NCBI GenBank assembly: GCA_946479405.1
Contig: CAMLGD010000169.1
Location: 1-7,332 of the forward strand
From: an uncultured Vogesella sp.
GTDB lineage: Bacteria > Pseudomonadota > Gammaproteobacteria > Burkholderiales > Chromobacteriaceae
Reading direction: 5' to 3'
Length of the DNA stretch: 7,332 nucleotides
This document shows positions 1 to 6,157 of this stretch, piece after piece. The position numbers and the translations under genes were made by a program. The notes under the pieces were generated by a model. It searched no databases. It saw only the letters and a list, made by a program, of their open reading frames with translations, and was not told the DNA's origin. The first letter of the stretch is position 1. Every line of letters begins with the position of its first letter.

Positions 1-1417
1 CGTCGTCGCGGCGCAGCGTCTTGCCCGGCGCCTTGGCCTGGGCTTCTTCCAGGCTACGGCCGACGTAGACGTTGCCGTCTTCGTCGTACCAGGCCGGAAT
101 CTGGTGGCCCCACCACAGCTGGCGGCTGATGCACCAGTCCTGGATGTTGTTCATCCACTGGTTGTAGGTGTTGACCCAGTTTTCCGGGATGAAGCGCACC
201 TGGCCGGATTCGACGGCGTCGATGGCCTTCTCGGTGATGCTCTTGCCGGTGGCGTCGCCCTCGCCCACCTTGGTCATGGCGACGAACCACTGGTCGGTCA
301 GCATCGGCTCGATCACCGAGCCGGTGCGGTCGCCGCGCGGCACCATCAGCTTGTGCGGCTTCACTTCCACCAACAGGCCCTGCGCCTCGAGGTCGGCGAC
401 CATCTTCTTGCGCGCCTCGGAGGTGTGCAGACCGGCGTAGGCGGCCGGCAGCTCGATGGTGCCCTGGGCCGAGCCGTCGAAGCCGAACACCTGCGCCTTG
501 TCGAGGATGGTGGCCTGCAGGCTCATCACGTTGATCAGCTGGGTGTTGTGGCGCTTGCCGACCTGGTAGTCGTTGAAGTCGTGCGCCGGGGTGATCTTGA
601 CGAAGCCGGTGCCGAAGGCGGCGTCGACGTAGTCGTCGGCGATCACCGGGATCTGGCGGCCGGTCAGCGGCAGTTCCAGCATCTTGCCCAGCAGGTGCTG
701 GTAACGCTCGTCTGTCGGGTTGATAGCTACCGCCACGTCGCCGAGCAGGGTTTCCGGACGGGTGGTGGCCACGGTGATGAATTCATCGCTGCCCACGACC
801 GGGTACTTGATGTGCCACATATGGCCATCTTCTTCCTCGGACACCACTTCCAGGTCGGAGATGGCGGTACCGAGCTTGGCGTCCCAGTTGGACAGGCGCT
901 TGCCACGGTAGATCAGGCCCTGTTCGAACAGGCGCACGAATACTTCGGTCACCACTTCGGCGCGGGCGTCGTCCATGGTGAAGTATTCACGGCTCCAGTC
1001 CACCGAGCAGCCGACGCGGCGCATCTGGCTGGTGATGGTGCCGCCGGATTTTTCCTTCCATTCCCAGATCTTGCTGGTAAAGGCTTCACGACCCAGGTCG
1101 TGACGGTTGATGCCCTGCTCTGCCAACTGGCGCTCCACCACGATCTGGGTGGCGATGCCGGCGTGGTCGGTACCCGGAATCCAGGCGGTGTTGTGGCCCT
1201 TCATGCGGAAGTAGCGGGTCAGACCGTCCATGATGGTCTGGTTGAAGGCATGACCCATGTGCAGGGTGCCGGTCACGTTTGGCGGCGGCAGCTGGATGCA
1301 GAAGGCGGGCTGGGTGCTGTCCATATGCGGCTGGAAGTAGCCGGACTGTTCCCATTGATCGTACCAGCGACGTTCGATGTCGCCCGGCTCGTAGCTTTTG
1401 GCAAGTTCCTGGGTCAT
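1..1417 (-). CDS. valS: Valyl-tRNA synthetase, N-terminal 472 residues (3' end beyond window)
   Basis: Cytoplasmic class I aminoacyl-tRNA synthetase that charges tRNA-Val with valine and hydrolyses mischarged Thr-tRNA-Val. Reading the minus strand from the ATG at 1417-1415 gives an uninterrupted frame to the window edge. Visible landmarks: [14 protein letters not shown] at residues 44-57, containing the class I HIGH-type signature HMGH (53-56); [11 protein letters not shown] at 81-91, typical of ValRS; the CP1 editing domain with [10 protein letters not shown] (218-227) and [16 protein letters not shown] (269-284); and the return to the catalytic fold with [17 protein letters not shown] (428-444). 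The KMSKS loop, anticodon-binding domain and C-terminal coiled coil lie beyond position 1; the family is usually about 950 residues, so roughly half is present. The start is fixed by the conserved N-terminal context ([15 protein letters not shown]). No Shine-Dalgarno sequence precedes it. It is divergent from the cyclase gene at 1632. The identification is very secure. Confidence 0.97.
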   Translation of the reverse strand, partial: MTQELAKSYEPGDIERRWYDQWEQSGYFQPHMDSTQPAFCIQLPPPNVTGTLHMGHAFNQTIMDGLTRYFRMKGHNTAWIPGTDHAGIATQIVVERQLAEQGINRHDLGREAFTSKIWEWKEKSGGTITSQMRRVGCSVDWSREYFTMDDARAEVVTEVFVRLFEQGLIYRGKRLSNWDAKLGTAISDLEVVSEEEDGHMWHIKYPVVGSDEFITVATTRPETLLGDVAVAINPTDERYQHLLGKMLELPLTGRQIPVIADDYVDAAFGTGFVKITPAHDFNDYQVGKRHNTQLINVMSLQATILDKAQVFGFDGSAQGTIELPAAYAGLHTSEARKKMVADLEAQGLLVEVKPHKLMVPRGDRTGSVIEPMLTDQWFVAMTKVGEGDATGKSITEKAIDAVESGQVRFIPENWVNTYNQWMNNIQDWCISRQLWWGHQIPAWYDEDGNVYVGRSLEEAQAKAPGKTLRRDD

Positions 1418-1455
1418 GGTGTGAATTCGGTCTGTTGAGGCAAAAAATGGCGTAA

Positions 1456-1461
1456 ATTATA
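1456..1461 (-). promoter_or_regulatory. valS: Predicted -10 box of the valS promoter (TATAAT)
   Basis: On the minus strand the sequence reads TATAAT, a perfect sigma-70 -10 box, 38 nt upstream of the valS ATG. This would put the transcript start near 1449 and leave a leader of about 30 nt. The -35 region is poor: GGACGG at 17-bp spacing, or GGGACG at 18 bp. The short leader leaves no room for a complex attenuator, and I see none. Confidence 0.5.
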
Positions 1462-1543
1462 AACCGAATCCCGTTCTGCCGTCCCGCCTGCGCCGCCAGG
1501 CATCAAGCGCTGTTTGCTGGAAAATGTGATGATGCAGCCGCGC

Positions 1544-1563
1544 AGTTGTAAATAGTTGTATAT
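1544..1563. repeat. 10-bp tandem direct repeat in the valS/cyclase divergent gap
   Basis: Two head-to-tail copies, AGTTGTAAAT (1544-1553) and AGTTGTATAT (1554-1563), match at 9 of 10 positions and sit in the most A+T-rich part of the 214-bp gap. The 10-bp period puts both copies on the same face of the helix, as expected for a tandem operator or a bent-DNA element. The second copy runs into TATATT (1561-1566), a possible -10 box for the cyclase gene, but no convincing -35 lies upstream of it. The repeat is seen directly; an operator role is inference. Confidence 0.45.
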
Positions 1564-1631
1564 ATTACCGGCACCTTGCCATCGGGCCGACAGCACCGTC
1601 GCCCAGACATCAGCTCCGACACCATCACACC

Positions 1632-2852
1632 ATGCACAGTCGCCACGTTCTGCTCGTTGAAGACAACCCCTCCGTATTGCGCGCCGTGCAACGCATGCTG
1701 GAGAACGAAGGTTACGCCCCGCTGTGTGCCAGCAGCCGCCGCGAGATGCTGCACATCCTCAACGACCAGACCACCGGCCCGCTGATGGCCTGCGTGCTGG
1801 ACTATTGCCTGCCGGACGCCCCGGAAGGCGAGGCGCTGGCCGATCTGCTGCAGCGCCAGGTGCCGACCATCGTGCTGACGGCACGCAACGACCTGGCCAC
1901 CCGCGAGCAGGTGCTGCTGCAACCGGTGGTGGATTACATCCCCAAGGAAAACCCGTCGGCCTACGAATACACCCTGCGCATGCTGCGGCGTATCGAACAC
2001 AACCCGGGCTCGCGCGTGCTGGTGGTGGATGATTCCAGCGCCATTCGCGGCTATCTCAAGCAGCTGCTGCGCCGCCAGTTGTATGAAGTAGTGGAGGCGG
2101 CCAACGGTGATGCGGCGCTGGCGATCCTGAGTGCCGACAGCAGCATCCGGCTGGTGCTTACCGACCACGACATGCCGGGCATGAACGGCGTGCGGCTGTG
2201 CAGCGAGATCCGCCGTTTCCGCAAGTCGGAAGAGCTGGCCATCATCGGCATCTCCAGCAGCCAGGACCCCAGCATGAGCGCCCGCTTCATCAAGGCCGGC
2301 GCCGACGATTTTCTGACCAAGCCGTTCAATCACGAAGAATTTTTCTGCCGCGTCACCCGCAACATCGAGTACGTGGAAAACCTGTGCGCACTGGCGCGTG
2401 CCGCCCGCGAGGACATGCTCACCGGCCTGCCCAATCGCCGCAGTTTTTTCGAGCGTATCCAGCGCCAGGGCCAGCCGTACGCGTTGGCGATGCTGGATAT
2501 CGATCACTTCAAGCGCATCAATGACAACTATGGTCACGACGTTGGCGATCAGGCGCTGTGCTGGCTGGCCGAGCTGCTGCGCGAGACCTTCGACCAGGAA
2601 AACACCGCCCGTTTCGGCGGCGAAGAGTTTGTGATGCTGCTGCCGGATGCCGGCGATCCGTGGCCACTGCTGGAAGCATTCCGCCAGCGGGTGGCGGCAG
2701 CTGTGCTTGCCACCAGCCACGGCGAACTGCAGCTCACCGTCAGCATTGGCGTGGCGGCCAACCAGCCGGATGTCAGCCAGCTACTGAAAAAAGCCGATGC
2801 CCAGCTGTACCAGGCAAAACAGGCCGGACGCAACCGGGTGTGCAGCGCCTGA
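1632..2852 (+). CDS. REC-REC-GGDEF response regulator, diguanylate cyclase (PleD-like layout)
   Basis: Predicted cytoplasmic enzyme that joins two GTP into the second messenger c-di-GMP under phosphorelay control. The 406 residues hold three domains. REC1 (about 5-120) has acidic E10/D11, phospho-acceptor D57 in VLDYCLPD, T83 and K105. REC2 (about 127-245) has D133/D134, phospho-acceptor D178 in LTDHDMPGMNG, S208 and K230 in FLTKPF. The cyclase domain (about 255-406) has DMLTGLPNRR (261-270), DIDHFKRINDNYGHDVGD (289-306) and an intact GGEEF active site (329-333), so it should be catalytic. The canonical RxxD inhibitory site expected five residues before GGEEF is replaced by FDQE (320-323). 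REC1 lacks the proline that usually follows the conserved lysine (KE instead of KP). No histidine kinase is adjacent, so its partner is elsewhere. The ATG at 1632 gives a complete REC1 but has no Shine-Dalgarno sequence. The family is certain; the specific pathway (motility, biofilm or other) cannot be read from sequence. Confidence 0.93.
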   Translation: MHSRHVLLVEDNPSVLRAVQRMLENEGYAPLCASSRREMLHILNDQTTGPLMACVLDYCLPDAPEGEALADLLQRQVPTIVLTARNDLATREQVLLQPVVDYIPKENPSAYEYTLRMLRRIEHNPGSRVLVVDDSSAIRGYLKQLLRRQLYEVVEAANGDAALAILSADSSIRLVLTDHDMPGMNGVRLCSEIRRFRKSEELAIIGISSSQDPSMSARFIKAGADDFLTKPFNHEEFFCRVTRNIEYVENLCALARAAREDMLTGLPNRRSFFERIQRQGQPYALAMLDIDHFKRINDNYGHDVGDQALCWLAELLRETFDQENTARFGGEEFVMLLPDAGDPWPLLEAFRQRVAAAVLATSHGELQLTVSIGVAANQPDVSQLLKKADAQLYQAKQAGRNRVCSA

Positions 2853-2865
2853 AGCCAGCCCCGAT

Positions 2866-2902
2866 AAAGCACAAGGCCGCCCGATGGGCGGCCTTGTGCT
2901 TT
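2866..2902. terminator. Bidirectional hairpin terminator between convergent genes
   Basis: Arms 2866-2882 and 2886-2902 form a perfect 17-bp G+C-rich stem around a 3-nt GAT loop. The outer A-T pairs provide a short T run (TTTT, 2900-2903) for plus-strand transcripts and TTTAT for minus-strand transcripts. It starts 13 nt after the cyclase stop and ends 10 nt before the dehydrogenase stop, so it can end both convergent transcripts. The T tracts are short, so efficiency may rest on the very stable stem. Confidence 0.85.
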
Positions 2903-2912
2903 TAGCGCAGCA

Positions 2913-3743
2913 TCACGCCGCACGGGCCAGCACCCAGTCCAGCAGCCGGGTGGGTAACAGCCACTTGAGATGCCAGAACAGGTGGGTAGGAAAAGTAACG
3001 CGGTAGCGTGCCGCCGGCCGACGTGCGGCCAACGCTTTTTGTACCTGACTCAGCACCGCGGTGCCCGGCAGCGTGAACGGCGCAGCGTGGCCTTCCTTTT
3101 GCAGCCGCAGCAGCTGGCGCTGGTAGGACTCGCGGTGGGCACTGGATTCGATATTGATATTACGCAGAAACTTCTGCAGCGCATTGGGGCGGAAGCGACT
3201 TTCGATCGGCCCCGGCTCGATCAGGCTGACGTGGATGCCGGTGCCGGCCAGTTCCAGTCGCAGTGTGTCGCACAAGCCTTCCATCGCGTACTTGCTGGCG
3301 TTATAGGCGCCACGGTACTTCATCGCGGCAAAGCCCAGCACCGAACTGTTGAACAGGATGCGCCCCTCGCCCTGGGCGCGCATCACCGGCAGTACGGTAT
3401 TCAGCAGCTCCCAGGCGCCAAACAGATTGGTCTCGAACTGCTCGCGCATCGCCTGGCGCGGCACATCCTCCACCGCACCCGGCTGGCCAAAGCCGGCGTT
3501 GTTGAACAGTGCCTCCAGCCGGCCGCCGCTGCGGGCCAGCACCGTGGCCACCGCCGCGCGAATGCTGTCGCTGTCATCCACATCCAGCTGCAACGCATCA
3601 GCAAAGCCCGCTGCGGCCAACCTGGCCACATCCTCGCTGCGCCGCGCAGTGGCGAACACGCGCCAGCCATCCGCCTGCAAGCCTCGGGCCACATCCAGGC
3701 CAATGCCACTGGAGCAGCCGGTAATCAGAATATTTTTTTGCAT
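2913..3743 (-). CDS. Short-chain dehydrogenase/reductase, classical SDR, retinol-dehydrogenase-like
   Basis: NAD(P)-dependent oxidoreductase of the classical SDR family, 276 residues, cytoplasmic or loosely membrane-associated. The Rossmann cofactor motif TGCSSGIG lies at 8-15. An ATARR stretch (31-35) at the end of the second strand suggests an NADPH preference. LDV (53-55) is the adenine-contact position and NNAG is at 81-84. The catalytic tetrad is N106, S134, Y147 and K151 (YNASK), followed by EPGPI (176-180). All key residues are present. The C-terminal 30 residues are rich in W, L, F and R, as in the retinol-dehydrogenase/17-beta-HSD-like SDR subgroup. The start at 3743-3741 is chosen because the Rossmann strand MQKNILITG begins there; the frame stays open further upstream but that stretch is antisense to alx and its promoter. 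Only a weak AGG precedes the start. It is convergent with the cyclase gene and divergent from alx. The substrate is unknown. Confidence 0.9.
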   Translation of the reverse strand: MQKNILITGCSSGIGLDVARGLQADGWRVFATARRSEDVARLAAAGFADALQLDVDDSDSIRAAVATVLARSGGRLEALFNNAGFGQPGAVEDVPRQAMREQFETNLFGAWELLNTVLPVMRAQGEGRILFNSSVLGFAAMKYRGAYNASKYAMEGLCDTLRLELAGTGIHVSLIEPGPIESRFRPNALQKFLRNINIESSAHRESYQRQLLRLQKEGHAAPFTLPGTAVLSQVQKALAARRPAARYRVTFPTHLFWHLKWLLPTRLLDWVLARAA

Positions 3744-3787
3744 GAATAGTGAACCTGACGCAGCGGGCTCCGTCAGAGTTAGTCCTA

Positions 3788-3807
3788 AGTATGTAACAGT
3801 ATGTACA
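3788..3807. repeat. 10-bp tandem direct repeat in the dehydrogenase/alx divergent gap
   Basis: AGTATGTAAC (3788-3797) is followed directly by AGTATGTACA (3798-3807). The copies share the first eight bases exactly, with a 10-bp period. Immediately to the left lies an interrupted inverted repeat, TTAGtcCTAA (3779-3788). The block sits about 45 bp upstream of the dehydrogenase start and 90 bp upstream of alx, where an operator for either gene would be expected. On the minus strand a weak promoter-like pair (TTTGGC, 16 bp, CATACT) overlaps it. The repeat is seen directly; its role is inferred. Confidence 0.45.
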
Positions 3808-3878
3808 TCGCCAAACGGGAGCTGTTTAACCACCCCGGCCGATAATAACAAAACACGACTCACTCGCCTTCTACACAC

Positions 3879-3885
3879 AAAGGAG
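3879..3885 (+). promoter_or_regulatory. alx: Ribosome binding site of alx (AAAGGAG)
   Basis: AAAGGAG matches the Shine-Dalgarno consensus and lies 11 nt before the ATG at 3897, slightly longer than optimal. It is the strongest ribosome binding site in the window and confirms the alx start. The rest of the 153-bp gap shows no confident sigma-70 promoter for alx (GATAAT at 3841-3846 is the best -10 candidate, without a -35) and no recognisable manganese riboswitch. Confidence 0.75.
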
Positions 3886-3896
3886 CAATCTCGATA

Positions 3897-4868
3897 ATGG
3901 AACAGGCCCTCCCCTCGATTGGATCGCCTTTCTTCTACACGGTGTTTTTTGTCGCCGTTTTCATCATGGTGGTCATCGACATGCTGGCGCTCAAACAAAG
4001 CGGCTCGCATAAAGTGTCGATCAAGGAAGCCGCCGGCTGGTCCGTGGTCTGGGTCAGCGTGGCCTGTGCCTTTGGCGGCTGGCTATGGTGGACGCTGGCG
4101 GGCGACCCGGCCTACGGCGAAGCGGTCGCCAACCAGAAAACCCTGGAGTTCTTCACCGGCTACGTGATCGAAAAATCACTGGCGGTGGATAATATCTTCG
4201 TGTTCCTGATGATCTTCGGCTTCTTCAAGGTGCCAGTGGAATACCAGCGCCGCGTGCTGCTGTATGGCGTGTTCGGCGCCATCGTGTTGCGTACGCTGAT
4301 GGTGTTTCTGGGTGCAGCGCTGGTACAGGAATTCAGCTGGATCCTGTACGTGTTCGGTGCCTTCCTGCTGTTTACCGGCCTGAAGATGATGCTGCCGGAA
4401 AAAGAGGAGGAGCAGGATCTCACCAACAACGGTCTGCTCAAGTTCCTGCGCCGCCATATCCGCATGAGCAACGACTACCACGGCGAAGCCTTCTTCGTGA
4501 TGAAGGACGGCCTGCGCTACGCCACACCGATGTTCCTGGTACTGGTGATGGTGGAGCTGTCGGACGTGGTGTTTGCGGTGGACAGTATCCCGGCCATCTT
4601 CGCGGTGACCATGGACCCGTTCATCGTGCTGACCTCCAACATCTTCGCCATTCTCGGCCTGCGCGCGATGTTCTTCCTGCTGGCCGACGTGGCCGACCGC
4701 TTCCACCTGCTGCGCTACGGCCTGGCCATCGTGCTGTCGTTCATCGGCCTGAAGCTGCTGCTGCTGCAGGTGCTGCACGTGCCGATCATGCTGTCGCTGG
4801 GCGTGGTGTTCGCGGTAATCGGCGGCTCGGTGCTGGCTTCGCTGCTGTTCCCGAAAAAGAGCCACTAA
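3897..4868 (+). CDS. alx: TerC/Alx family inner-membrane protein, probable manganese exporter
   Basis: Polytopic inner-membrane protein of 323 residues, close in length and motif content to E. coli Alx (321 residues, from memory), a TerC-family protein linked to alkaline pH and manganese export. About nine hydrophobic helices are visible, near residues 12-32, 46-66, 85-108, 119-141, 147-165, 208-230, 241-263, 272-291 and 296-317. The charged loop PEKEEEQDLTNN (167-178) separates the fifth and sixth helices. Family hallmarks are the acidic intramembrane motifs EKSLAVDN (92-99) and VELSDVVFAVDSIPA (219-233), whose D98, E220, D223 and D229 are candidate metal ligands, plus TSNIFAILGLRAM (246-258). 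The full length is present without disruption. The ATG at 3897 follows a good Shine-Dalgarno sequence, and the gene has its own terminator, so it looks monocistronic. The family is certain; the manganese role is transferred from E. coli. A tellurite-resistance role is unlikely because no other ter genes are nearby. Confidence 0.93.
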   Translation: MEQALPSIGSPFFYTVFFVAVFIMVVIDMLALKQSGSHKVSIKEAAGWSVVWVSVACAFGGWLWWTLAGDPAYGEAVANQKTLEFFTGYVIEKSLAVDNIFVFLMIFGFFKVPVEYQRRVLLYGVFGAIVLRTLMVFLGAALVQEFSWILYVFGAFLLFTGLKMMLPEKEEEQDLTNNGLLKFLRRHIRMSNDYHGEAFFVMKDGLRYATPMFLVLVMVELSDVVFAVDSIPAIFAVTMDPFIVLTSNIFAILGLRAMFFLLADVADRFHLLRYGLAIVLSFIGLKLLLLQVLHVPIMLSLGVVFAVIGGSVLASLLFPKKSH

Positions 4869-4890
4869 GCCACTCGCCTTGCCGCTTCCC

Positions 4891-4924
4891 ACCCCGCTGC
4901 AGACAGCCTGCCAGCGGGGTTTTT
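4891..4924 (+). terminator. Rho-independent terminator after alx
   Basis: ACCCCGCTG (4891-4899) pairs with CAGCGGGGT (4912-4920) and is followed by TTTTT (4920-4924). The loop can extend the stem through GCAG (4899-4902) with CTGC (4908-4911) around an ACAGC loop and one bulged C. The structure begins 22 nt after the alx stop and separates alx from the xseB promoter. Confidence 0.9.
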
Positions 4925-4951
4925 CATCTGTTGCAGCGCGAGATGGCAGCT

Positions 4952-4980
4952 TTGTTACGCAGCGCAAAAACGCCTACAAT
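4952..4980 (+). promoter_or_regulatory. Sigma-70 promoter of the xseB-ispA-dxs operon
   Basis: TTGTTA (4952-4957) and TACAAT (4975-4980) are separated by exactly 17 bp. They match the consensus at 4/6 and 5/6 positions. The predicted transcript starts near 4987, giving a leader of about 32 nt before xseB. The position, directly after the alx terminator and before a gene with no other promoter, supports the call. Confidence 0.75.
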
Positions 4981-5018
4981 GGCGGCCAACTTGCCATTCA
5001 CTTACGGAAAGCCCCGCA

Positions 5019-5252
5019 ATGGCCAAACCGACCAAAGCGCAAGCCAGCTTCGAAAGCGCGCTGGCTCAGCTGGAAGACATCATCCGGGCGATGGAAAGCG
5101 GCGACATGCCACTGGACAACGCCCTCACCTCGTACAAGCAAGGCATGGAGCTGATCAAGTTCTGCCAAAGCAAGCTGGCGGATGCCGAACAACAACTGCG
5201 CGTGCTGGAGAACGACGAACTCAAGCCGCTGGATCTCGCCGATGGCCAATGA
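5019..5252 (+). CDS. xseB: Exodeoxyribonuclease VII small subunit
   Basis: Small subunit of exonuclease VII, which joins several copies to one XseA large subunit to degrade single-stranded DNA into short oligonucleotides during repair. The 77-residue length is normal for the family. The sequence shows the family core: SFESALAQLEDIIRAMESGD (10-29) followed by PLDNALTSYKQGMELIKFCQ, forming two amphipathic helices, then a charged helix KLADAEQQLRVLE. The ATG at 5019 is preceded by a modest GGAAAG ribosome binding site (5006-5011). It is the first gene of the operon and overlaps ispA by 11 nt. xseA is not in the window; the two subunit genes are often unlinked. xseB next to ispA and dxs is a known arrangement in many proteobacteria. 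Confidence 0.95.
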   Translation: MAKPTKAQASFESALAQLEDIIRAMESGDMPLDNALTSYKQGMELIKFCQSKLADAEQQLRVLENDELKPLDLADGQ

Positions 5253-6138
5253 CACTTTTACCGGCTGGATGACCGCCACCCAGCAAGCGGTGGAAACCGC
5301 GCTGGAAACCCTGCTGCCGGACGCCAGCCGTGCGCCGCACGTGCTGCATGAGGCGATGCGCTACAGCACGCTGCAGGGCGGCAAGCGCGTACGCCCGCTA
5401 CTGGCCTTCGCCGCCGCCGAGCTGGTGGATGCCGATGCGGCCAACGTGGCGCGTGTGGCCTGTGCAGTGGAGATGATCCACGCCTACTCGCTGGTGCACG
5501 ACGACATGCCATGCATGGACGACGACGTGCTGCGCCGCGGCAAGCCGACCTGCCACGTACAATTCGACGAAGCCACCGCGCTGCTGGTGGGCGATGCGCT
5601 GCAGACACTGGCGTTCGAACTGGTGGCCAGCCCGCTGCCGGGCGTCGCCGCCACGCAGCAACTGGCGATGGTCAAGCTGCTGGCGCAGGCGTCCGGCCAT
5701 GCCGGCATGGCCGGCGGCCAGGCTATTGATCTGGCGAGCGTCGGCAAGCCGCTGTCGCAGCCGGAACTGGAATTCATGCACCTGATGAAGACCGGCGCGC
5801 TGATCCGCGCCTCGGTGCTGCTGGGTGCGCTGTGCGGCCAACCGCTGGATGCGGCGCAGACTGAGGCGCTGGACCACTTCGCCAAACGCATGGGACTGGC
5901 GTTCCAGGTAGTGGACGACGTGCTGGACGTGGAGGCCGACACCGCCACGCTGGGCAAGACCGCCGGCAAGGATGCGGCCAACGATAAACCCACCTATGTC
6001 AGCCTGATGGGCCTGGGCGAAGCCAAAGCCTACGCGCGCGACCTGTACGACGACGCGCTGGCGGCGCTGGCACCGTTCGGCAGCAAGGCCGCGCGCCTGC
6101 AACAGCTGGCCGACTATATCGTCGCCCGCTCGTTCTGA
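5242..6138 (+). CDS. ispA: Farnesyl diphosphate synthase (polyprenyl synthetase)
   Basis: Cytoplasmic prenyltransferase that condenses dimethylallyl and geranyl diphosphate with isopentenyl diphosphate to give farnesyl diphosphate, precursor of quinone side chains and undecaprenyl carrier lipid. The 298 residues show GGKRVRP (46-52), the first aspartate-rich motif DDMPCMDDD (87-95) with the DDxxxxD spacing of bacterial FPP synthases and Y82/S83 just upstream in the chain-length region, RRGKPT (98-103), the GGQAID stretch (158-163), KTG (183-185), the second aspartate-rich motif DDVLD (225-229), and GKTAGKD (238-244). All catalytic motifs are intact. The ATG at 5242 overlaps the xseB stop by 11 nt, which suggests translational coupling; its own ribosome site is weak (GGAT). 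M10 (5269) is an alternative start without a better site. The frame is also open upstream of 5242, but only inside xseB. It sits directly before dxs, an enzyme of the same isoprenoid supply route. Confidence 0.95.
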   Translation: MANDTFTGWMTATQQAVETALETLLPDASRAPHVLHEAMRYSTLQGGKRVRPLLAFAAAELVDADAANVARVACAVEMIHAYSLVHDDMPCMDDDVLRRGKPTCHVQFDEATALLVGDALQTLAFELVASPLPGVAATQQLAMVKLLAQASGHAGMAGGQAIDLASVGKPLSQPELEFMHLMKTGALIRASVLLGALCGQPLDAAQTEALDHFAKRMGLAFQVVDDVLDVEADTATLGKTAGKDAANDKPTYVSLMGLGEAKAYARDLYDDALAALAPFGSKAARLQQLADYIVARSF

Positions 6139-6157
6139 TCACGACAACAAAACCAAT

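Larger units (their letters stand above)
1415..1634. repeat. 10-bp inverted repeat at the two divergent start codons
   Basis: CATGGTGTGA at 1415-1424 is the exact reverse complement of TCACACCATG at 1625-1634. Each copy contains a start codon: valS on the minus strand and the cyclase gene on the plus strand. Both genes therefore begin with the same seven bases, TCACACC, before ATG, and neither has a purine-rich Shine-Dalgarno sequence. The match is seen directly. It may reflect a shared initiation context, a regulator site, or chance. Confidence 0.4.

Noticed and set aside
104..1438. Long plus-strand open frame (444 codons) opposite valS
   Set aside because: The opposite strand encodes clear ValRS motifs throughout. 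The plus-strand translation is rich in H, G, V and A, has no recognisable domain, and is the expected antisense shadow in high-GC DNA.
1503..2720. Long minus-strand open frame (405 codons) opposite the cyclase gene
   Set aside because: The plus strand carries intact REC and GGDEF motifs. The antisense product is a His/Gln/Ala-rich shadow with no family features.
2970..3749. Plus-strand open frame (259 codons) opposite the dehydrogenase
   Set aside because: The minus strand has a full set of SDR catalytic residues; the plus frame has no recognisable features.
3744..4010. N-terminal extension of the dehydrogenase (frame open to an ATG at 4010)
   Set aside because: The extension is antisense to the start of alx and its leader, and SDR proteins begin at the Rossmann strand, which matches the ATG at 3743.
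4176..4967. Minus-strand open frame (263 codons) opposite alx
   Set aside because: It is opposite conserved TerC motifs, is extremely His/Gln-rich, and begins beyond the alx terminator with no ribosome site seen.
5182..5241. 20-residue N-terminal extension of ispA
   Set aside because: It is the out-of-frame reading of the end of xseB, with unusual Cys/Trp/Asn-rich composition. The ATG at 5242 gives a normal family length.
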